Assembly (NCBI GenBank): GCA_028583415.1
Contig: CM053271.1
Coordinates: forward strand, 88,275,534-88,339,533
Reading direction: 5' to 3'
Origin: Protea cynaroides
Lineage: Eukaryota; Streptophyta; Magnoliopsida; Proteales; Proteaceae
DNA length: 64,000 nucleotides
This document shows positions 53,101 to 62,100 of this stretch, piece after piece. Position numbers and translations under genes: made by a program. Under the pieces are notes generated by a model. That model saw nothing but the letters and a program-made list of their open reading frames with translations, was not told the DNA's origin and searched no databases. Position 1 is the stretch's first letter; each line of letters opens with the position of its first letter.

Positions 53101-56100
53101 TTTTTTTATCAGAGATCATACAAAGCACCTACATTGAGTCTTCTCTACATATTTGAGCGAACCTTGCTACAATTGTGTTCTCTAGTTCCCTGAGGATTGA
53201 TATACGACATCACTCGAAACAAGAGTGGTTGATCTCACAGGATTGCTATGGCTTCTGAACTTACCTCTGCGGGATCTGATTTTTATAAGATGGAGAATCT
53301 CACCATCCCCACAAATACCACAAAACTTGATAGTGGTAACTACTTGATGTGGTCTTAAGCCACACAACTTGCTATTACAGCTCGGGGGTTATCTGGTTAT
53401 CTCATCGGTGCCAAGATTAATTCCATCACTGAAGATGCTGCCTTGGACAAATGGAATGCTGAGAATTCCTTAGTGATGCAATTTCTCATTAACTCCATGC
53501 AACCAGCCATAGCAGAAAGATACCCGTTATTGGACACTAATGCCCAGATATGGAAATCTGCCAAGGATACATATTCTCAGGTTAGGAATGATGCCTTAAT
53601 CTATGCACCGCAAAAGAAGGTTCATGAAACTACTCAGAATGAGTTGACAGTGTCTTAATACTATACTCAATTATGAAGTCATTGGCAGGCCATTGATTTT
53701 TATGATTCCATAAATATGATGAAGATGGTACACTATTCAAGAAACGAAAAGAGAAATATAGAGTCTACATTTCTGGCAGGAATAAATGTCGAGCTTGATC
53801 CTATTCGCTCACATATACTTAGCAAGGATCCTTTTCCTACTCTGGAGCAGGCCTATGCTATGGTTCAGCTTGAAAACCAACGAAGATCTACTAAGTTATC
53901 CCCTACTGTCCCTGATAGGTCTACCCTCCAAGCAAATTCTCAGCCATACAAGGGCACCTTTGCATATAAAGATCCAGTCAAATGTGAGCATTGTGGTAAA
54001 CCATGGCATTCCGAAGACGCATGTTGGAAACTCCATGGTAAACCAGCAGACTTTGAAGCCAAGAGACGAGATAAAATTATGTAGAAAATCAAGAACTTTA
54101 AGGGCCCAAAGGCACATCAGCTTAAAGCTCATCAGGTCACTGATCCCACGGCTCTACTGCAAGACAATCAAATTCTTCAGGTACTCGGTCGCTTGCTCCA
54201 GCCACCATCTGCTGCCTCCTGTGGACCGCCATCTGGTCCTGCTCCTACCTCTACCACTCCAGGTTCTCACCTTTCTCGTTCAGGTATGTGTTTTAGTGGT
54301 CACTGTGCGCCAATGGTCTTTAATCCTTGGATTATTGACTCTGGTGCCACGACCCACATGACTGGTAACCATAGGCTATTTCATCAGTACTTTCCTAATC
54401 CTAAAAGTAATACTGTCCATGTGGCGGATGGGACTCTCTCCTCTGTATTAGGGAAATGTTCCATTCAATGCACTCTTTCTCTAGCTTTGTAGTCTGTTCT
54501 TCATGTTCCAAAATTTAATATCAATCTTATGTCTATCAGTAGTATTACCTCTGCTTTAAACTGCAAAGTTACCTTTTTTTCCCCTCTTATTGTCTGTTTT
54601 AGGATCTGGCAACAGAGAAGACGATTGGATGTGGTAGGATGCAAGGTGGTTTGTATTTACTTGAGGAAGGTATCCCAAAGTTTGTTTTAGCTTTCCCAAG
54701 CACATTACATCATCTCTATTTGGCATCCTTTGATCTTCAATGGTGGCACCAGCGGCTTGGGCATCCGTCATTTAAAGTTTTATGGAGTCTTTTTCCTTTT
54801 TTAGCAAATAAATGTAAACAAAAGAAGTCTTTTTGCGAAGCTTGTATTCTGGCTAAGCAAATTCGATCTTTATATAGTCCATTATTTAAACGCAATAGCA
54901 CTGCCTTCCATTTAGTTCATTCTAATGTTTGGGGACCAGACAGAACTAATTCCATTATTGGTCACCGTTGGTTTATTACATTTATAGATTGTTATTCTAG
55001 AACTACTTGGGTTTACCTTTTACATAATAAAAGTGAAGTGTTTCAGTGCTTTCTTCAGTTTCACCAGATGATTAAGACTCAGTTTTAAGCTTCCTTAAAG
55101 ATTCTCAAGAGTGACAATGGCAGAGAATACATGGATTGAGAGTTTCAACATTATCTGGCGGATAATGGTATTTTGCACCAGACCAGTTGTGTTGATACTC
55201 CTGCTCAGAATGGGATGGCTGAAAGAAAGAATCGCCATCTCCTAGATGTAGCTCGTGCGTAGATGTTTGCCTGCAGTGTGCCACCACAATATTGGAGTGA
55301 TGGCATCTTTAGCTCAACCTATCCTATCAACCGTGTTTCAACCCCAGTCTTGGATCATTACTCTCCTTTAAACCTTCTTCTCAATGATGCCTCTCATACT
55401 GTTCCTCCTACAGTCTTTGTTTGCATATGCTATGTGCGTAACCATCGATCTCTAGGAAAACTGGAACCCCGTGGTTTTCGTTGTCTTTTCTTGGGATATT
55501 CTCTAACCTAGAAAGGCTATAAATGTTATCACCCTCCAACCCGACACACTTTCGTCTCCATGGATGTTATCGTTTATGAGCATCTCCCTTACTACCCAGC
55601 GTCCCATCTTCAGGGGGAGCCTAGTCTTCAAGAAGATGCACCTATTATCACACCTTGTCCTCTCCCCTTCCGCTTCAGGGGGAGACAATAACACCTCTTG
55701 AGCTTATATCACCTTCTCCTAAGCCTACATCACCTTATCTTGAACCCTCTACTAAATTCCCTTGGAGACAACTCACCATCAAGTCTACAGCCGTACCAGA
55801 CTCAAGCAGCGAAGGACCACCACCATCAACGCACCTACACACATCCCTTCGTCAGCTTTGGATCCAGAAACTGTTTCAGAAAATGAGATCATTACGTTTG
55901 GTAATATTCTTCCCTCTGAGTCAGACTTACCTATTACTCTTCGTAAAGACACTAGGTCCTGCACTCAGCATCCTATATCTTAGTTTGTCTTATAAATCAT
56001 TGTCTCCATCATATCTTGCTTTTGTCTCTACTTTTTATTCTGTATCTGTTCCCAAACATTGGCAATATGCAGTTGTAGATGCGAGATAGGAAGCAGCCAT

Positions 56101-59100
56101 GGTAGAGGAAATGACTGCTTTGAGAAAAAATGAGACATGAGACCTAGTTGAACTTCCACCAGGGAAGAAGACTGTTGGGTGTAAGTGGATCTTTATTGAG
56201 ACACAAATGGGACTATTGAATGATACAAGGTCAAATTAGTTGCCCGTGGATTCACACAGACTTATGGAATCGACTATCAGGGGACCTTTGCCCAGTAGCA
56301 AAAATGACTACTATTTGTGTAATTTTGGTCTGCGCAGTACATTACAATTGGGATTTACAGCATTCATAAGGAGCTAACTGAGGAAGCGTACATGGATGTC
56401 CCTCCAGGATTTGCATCATCAGCTACCGAAAGAAAGGTGTGTAAGTTGAAACGATCTCTCTATAAGCTCAAGCAATTACCGAGGGCCTGGTTTGGACGGT
56501 TTCACAAAGTTATGACCTCAGTTGGCTACAAACAAATCACACTTTGTTTATTAAGCAGAGGGAAGGGAAAATCACGATTCTCATAGTGTATGTAGATGAT
56601 ATTGTGATTACAAGCAGTGATGATCAAGAGATTAGAAATCTGATGACCATGGGAAAGGAGTTTGAAGTCAAAGACTTAGAAAAACTGAGATATTTTCTTG
56701 GGATTGAAGTAGCACACTATACCAGAGGTATTTATTTATCTCAACGACAGTACATACTTGATCTTCTCTTTGAGACCGGTCTCTTAGGGTGTTGGCTTTG
56801 TGAGACACCAATTGATCCTAATACCTTAGGAATCAAGTATCGTGTATCGGTATCGTATTGGTCAGTCGAAATTAAGAGACGTATCGTGGATACGGTGGAC
56901 ACGCACGGATACGCATGGATATGGGGCAAGAAACGCACAATAATGATTAAAGAACATACAAAACACAATTTTAAAGCATAAAAACACTATAATTAGCAAC
57001 ATTGAGAAAGAAAATGTTTCTTACATCATAGATACACATAATTATGGGACAGGATACGCACATAAATGATTAAGGATCATTCAAAACACATTGTTAAAGC
57101 ATAAAAACACAATAAATCTATAATGAACAACATTAAGAAGGAAAGTGTTTCTTACATGTATACTACTCAGCTAATTCCATGTCAAGTGACGGCCCGGATC
57201 GAATTCTGACTCATATTGGGGAGGAAGAGGTGCAACCAATATTATTTGGAATGTATCTCTTATCCATGTACAGTAGCTAAACCAATCCATATGTTGATTA
57301 CAGAAGGTGGTAAACTGGAAGTAGAAACGTGCATACTCTTCTGAAGTCGACATTCTCGTTTCTGGTACTCACGATGTCTCAGTTTGACTTCCATGTGATG
57401 TACTACCAGCGTCGATGTTCACCATTCTTGCTCCATTGTCTGCAGCAAAACTCATGCTCATTGACTCCGTTTCATGTGTAATCATATTAGTATCATCATC
57501 ATAGAGTTGCTGCTTACCCTTCCCCTTCCCCTTTTTGCTGTAACTCCTTTATTGTAAGCGATCACCATGATCATCGTCTTGAGTTGTATGAGTATATCCT
57601 GCCTTCTCTGTAAAGTGCACCAGATCATATGATTGCATACCACCACCACTACCACCAGTGCCACCAGCATCACTTCCACCACTGACCCCACCACCACCAC
57701 CACTACCATCATCATCATCATCATCACTCTCCTCTGAAATAGTGCCTCCATATTTAGCACCTGACCTCTTCCTTCTGGCATCACCATCAGAGGGGGACAA
57801 AGTACTCTCACTTTGGATTTGATCTTGTGTTTGTGATGGTGATTGTGTTTCATCTTCTTCATTTAGTTGACGAATGATGTCATCCACTAAAGGATCAAGT
57901 CTAGTAGATTGTCTATCCTCAGCAATCTCATCCATCACAAATGCTCTATCAGTGTCCTCTACCCATGCTCTAACTGGGTCATCTTCATCAAGTGCATAGG
58001 TCGTGTCAAGTGGGTCGATGTAGGCTTCTATCTCATTTGGCCGCTCCAACTCCATAAATTTTTTCATCAATCTCATGTTGTAGTGCACGTAGACCGGCTT
58101 CTGAAGTTTTTGATGGCTAAAGCGGTTGCGTGGTTTAGTATGTATAATTCCAAAAGTGCTCCAGTTCCTTTCACAACCAATTGAGGAGGCCGTTTGGGAC
58201 AAAATCTGGATTGCAATCCTCCTCAAGTACTTGTGCCATAGTAAGCCACCAATCAGCTGTACAAAGAACAATATTTTTAATTAGCCACTAATTAGTTAAG
58301 TAAGACACCAATCAGTTAAGACAAAAATAATATGTTCGTTGTGTAACTTACCAGGAGCCATCTTGAATGCAGTAACCTTGGCAATCTGATCACCAAATTC
58401 TCCCCGACATTCACGGAAAATTTTAATCTACAGTAGTTAAATAACTTTAGCCAATCATTAAGGGTTTGTGCAATTAACATTTATGGAAAACAAAAGTGGT
58501 TTTTGTTACTTGTTCTGTGGCCAACAAGGCATTACTTGTATCTGGTTCTATTCTATTGATAAATTTTCTAACAACTTCTATATATTTCAAGTCATACCCC
58601 AATCCAGAGTTTGAATATTATTGATTCGGGTTTAAGTAATATGCCACACATCCAGATGTAATATACATTGGAAATTTATAATTCAAATCCTAACCGATAA
58701 ATATAAAAAGCAATAGTTTAAGACTAATGGAAACCAAAGTACCTGCCATATGAATGTCTTGTAACAACATTCCTTCCCATCGGTTCTCTATAATCTTCAA
58801 ATATTTTTTCTTGGATTATGGGTTCCATTTATGTAACTTATACCTTATCGTCCTTATTGCATCGACTAACAGCCCCATTGTGCGCTCCTTATCACCATCA
58901 ACCAACTTAAGTAGAACAAATAGGGGCTTCATAATCTGAGTTATTTCATCAACCTTCTTCCAAAATTTTGTTGACATAAGGATTTCTGTCTCCTCACTCC
59001 CTATCTTGGTTGCATGATATGTACTCGACAACCATTCTCCACTAGTTACCATCTGGAGTAAACCTGCCTTTCGCTGCGCAAGGCTGTCCAAGGCAACGTA

Positions 59101-62100
59101 GTTGGTTGCAAACCTTGTTGCTCCAGGCCTTATCAAATCTCCTTATGTGTGCTTCCTTATTAAACCCAACACCCAACTATGATTGTAAATAAAATTTGTC
59201 ACCGTTCTTGCTTGACCAACCACCTTAGCGACCTTGGGCAACTCTCCAATATCATTAAACATTAAGTCAACATAGTGTGCAACACAAAGTGTCCAAAATA
59301 AGTGTTGCTTCTTTAGCATAAGGGTTAGTCCAGTTTTTTTTGTAATTAGCAGTATTATCTGTAACAATCTGAACTACATTCTCCTCTCCAACTTCCTCAA
59401 CAACTTCGTCCATCAATTTGAAGATATAATGTGCATCTTTCACGTGAGCGGATGCATCTACTGACTTAAAGAAGATGGAACGCCCATCACAGTAGACAAG
59501 AAAGTTGATGATGGACAGCCTTGTGGGCCCACTCCAACCATCACACATGATGGTTACTCCATACTGGGACCAATTCTGTTTGAATGTTTCTATATAATCA
59601 TTCACTTCACCCACTATGGCATCCAAGTAAGGGTCACCAATATGATAAGCTATGGGGGCCGTCACACCAGGTCCACAGCGCTGTATCTCCCTATTGCCTT
59701 GAAATAGGGATCTTTGGCCTTGTGTGATGGGATAAATGCACTGTGGAACCATCTAGCGATGGAGTTTCCCATTCTCTCACTCATGGGCTTAGAATACATT
59801 GACTCCTCTATCCTTTGTTGCCCTGCATCTCTTGGTTTAAAGGGCATTGAAGGAGCCATGTCATGAATTTCTGGGCTCTTTTTCCTCTTGCCTCTCACTC
59901 GATCAAACGTACCTCTTACACTGCTGGATTTACTCAGTGAAGCTGGTTGCTTGCCCTTGCTTCTCTGTGTCCCACTACCACCAACGCCACTACCACCAAC
60001 ACCCTCAGACATAGACCTTATTAGCTGGTCCTCATTCCAACGTTTCTCTCCCGCCTCATGCCTTGATCTTCTAAGCATCTGTTGAATCTCTTCTTCAGCA
60101 TCCATATCGGACCCCTCATAATCCTCTAAATTTAAGTGACCCTCATCCTCCGTAAGATTTTCTGTTATTCTCTCTGCATCATCGTTCTTTTGTTGACCTA
60201 TTGCTTTTCCTTCAGCTAAGTGCTTTGCCATTACCCTGCTCACTTCCACTGGACGTTTTGAGCACTTCTAGACATAGGCAAAACCCCCTGCCATGTGTTG
60301 CTTTTGCCGTGTCACCCCACCACCATGATGTTCAATGCCACAGAAATTGCATTTTGTCGTCATTCTATTGTCGTTGATTTTAGTGCAATACAACCAACCA
60401 TTGTCTTTGTTCGCCATATTCCTACACACCACACGTGTGATATGACATACAAGGTTAATATAAAATGTTAAACATGTTTACTAGTTGAACTACTTGAGAA
60501 TAAAAATTCAATAAAACCAACTGTAGAAAAATGAGATAGATGGAATAAGACTCTTATGAGAAAATGAAAAATACAGTCTTCCATTTTCATTTCTACATAA
60601 ACAGTCTTATCACAAGCATTGCATTTCTACAGAGTTCCACTGAATGCATTACAAGAGTTTTTGCTCTGTCTTTCATATCCTCAAACACTATATTTCAAGA
60701 TGGTCTCCTTATGAACCCTTTCTTTTTCATTGACTAACAGTTTTGACACACTCCTCCACATAGAAAAAAAGCGTACAATCTATAATAAATAAAGAACTTC
60801 TAGAACACGAAAATAGACATCAGGCCCAAAAACAGAGAAATAAACATGGGTTGAAACAAATATCTTTGAAAAAAAAAAAAAACAAGATGAAGACAAGTTC
60901 CTAGCCATATTCTGTTTAAGAGAAACAGAAAAGAAAATCAGAAAAGAAAATAACATGGATGGAAGAAAAGGAAATAAAAAAAAAATAATATTATCTAAAT
61001 TATATTTCTATTTTTTAAACCAGAAAATAAAAAAATAAAATATAAAATAAAAAATTATAATTGAGAAGTAAAGATGATAGATCAGTGATCTACACATGTT
61101 ATATAAATAGTGGAAGAGGAAATGATTAATTTTTGAAAAAAAAAGAAAAAATTTTGAAATTTCTTGTGTTCTTAAAAAATTTCTCAAATCAAATCTCAAA
61201 TCAGTGTTTAAATCCATGTATGTAGCTTGCATTCATCAAATAGGACCATTGTTTATTGATTCATGAGAAGAAACAACACAAAAATCGATTTATTTTTGAA
61301 AAAAAATAAAGTTGAAACTCATACCTTTGCTGTTTTCCGCCCTTGGGGCTTGAAGAGATGATTTCGTGCTTTAATTTTCACAAAAACCAAGTTTGATGCT
61401 GCCTTCCCTGTCATTTTAGGGCTAAAAATCAATGCCCTAAGGTTTTTTTGGAAGAAAATCAAGTTGCAGAAGAATATTCAAGCTGAAGTGGTTGTCGGCT
61501 TTTGGAAAAAGACGCTGTTCTAAGTAGAATCGATACTGCTCGATATTAAAAGGGTGTATCGACTAGTATCGAACCGTATCGGTTCGATACTGGTTGATAC
61601 AGGTTGGTTTTTATGTTTTTTTTTTAAACTATATTTAAAGTGTATCGATACACTCGATAGTGTATCGAGCTATCGAGGCGTATCATGCTGATATGCCTCG
61701 ATACGCTCGATACTATGTTTTTTTTTAAATGGAGAGACGATTCGAGGTGTATCGTATTGACTAGTGTCGATATCGATACGTATCGGCCGATACGGTGCGT
61801 ATTGTGTGGATACTTGATTCCTTGCTAATACCCGATTACAAGAGAAGACCAGAACTCCAGTAGACATGGAAAAGTATCAACGGTTAGTTGGAAAGTTGAT
61901 ATATCTGGCCTACACTCGACCTGATATTGCTTTTGCAGTTAGTCTGGTGAGTCAATTCATGCATAACCCTTATACTTGTCATATGGATGTTGTGCTCCGA
62001 ATATTACTCTATCTGAAATCTGCTCCTAGGAGAGGAATTCTACTCTCTTCTCAGGGCAATCTTGAAGTGGATGCCTACACTGATGCTGACTGGGCAGGAA

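Larger units (their letters stand above)
56826..61824 (-). mobile_element. hAT DNA transposon, copy 2 (4,999 bp), nested in Copia RT
   Basis: Termini match copy 1: TTAGGAATCAAGTATCGTG at the left, with the first two bases altered, and GGATACTTGATTCCTTG at the right. A perfect 8-bp duplication CTAATACC lies at 56818-56825 and 61825-61832. Taking out the element restores Copia sequence between SYWSV-side RT and MEKYQRLVGKLIYLAYTRPD. Orientation is the same as copy 1, antisense to PDS5. Confidence 0.96.

Noticed and set aside
56392..56981. Long sense frames that might look like a host gene
   Set aside because: They are Copia reverse transcriptase (VYVDDIVI) running into the hAT end.
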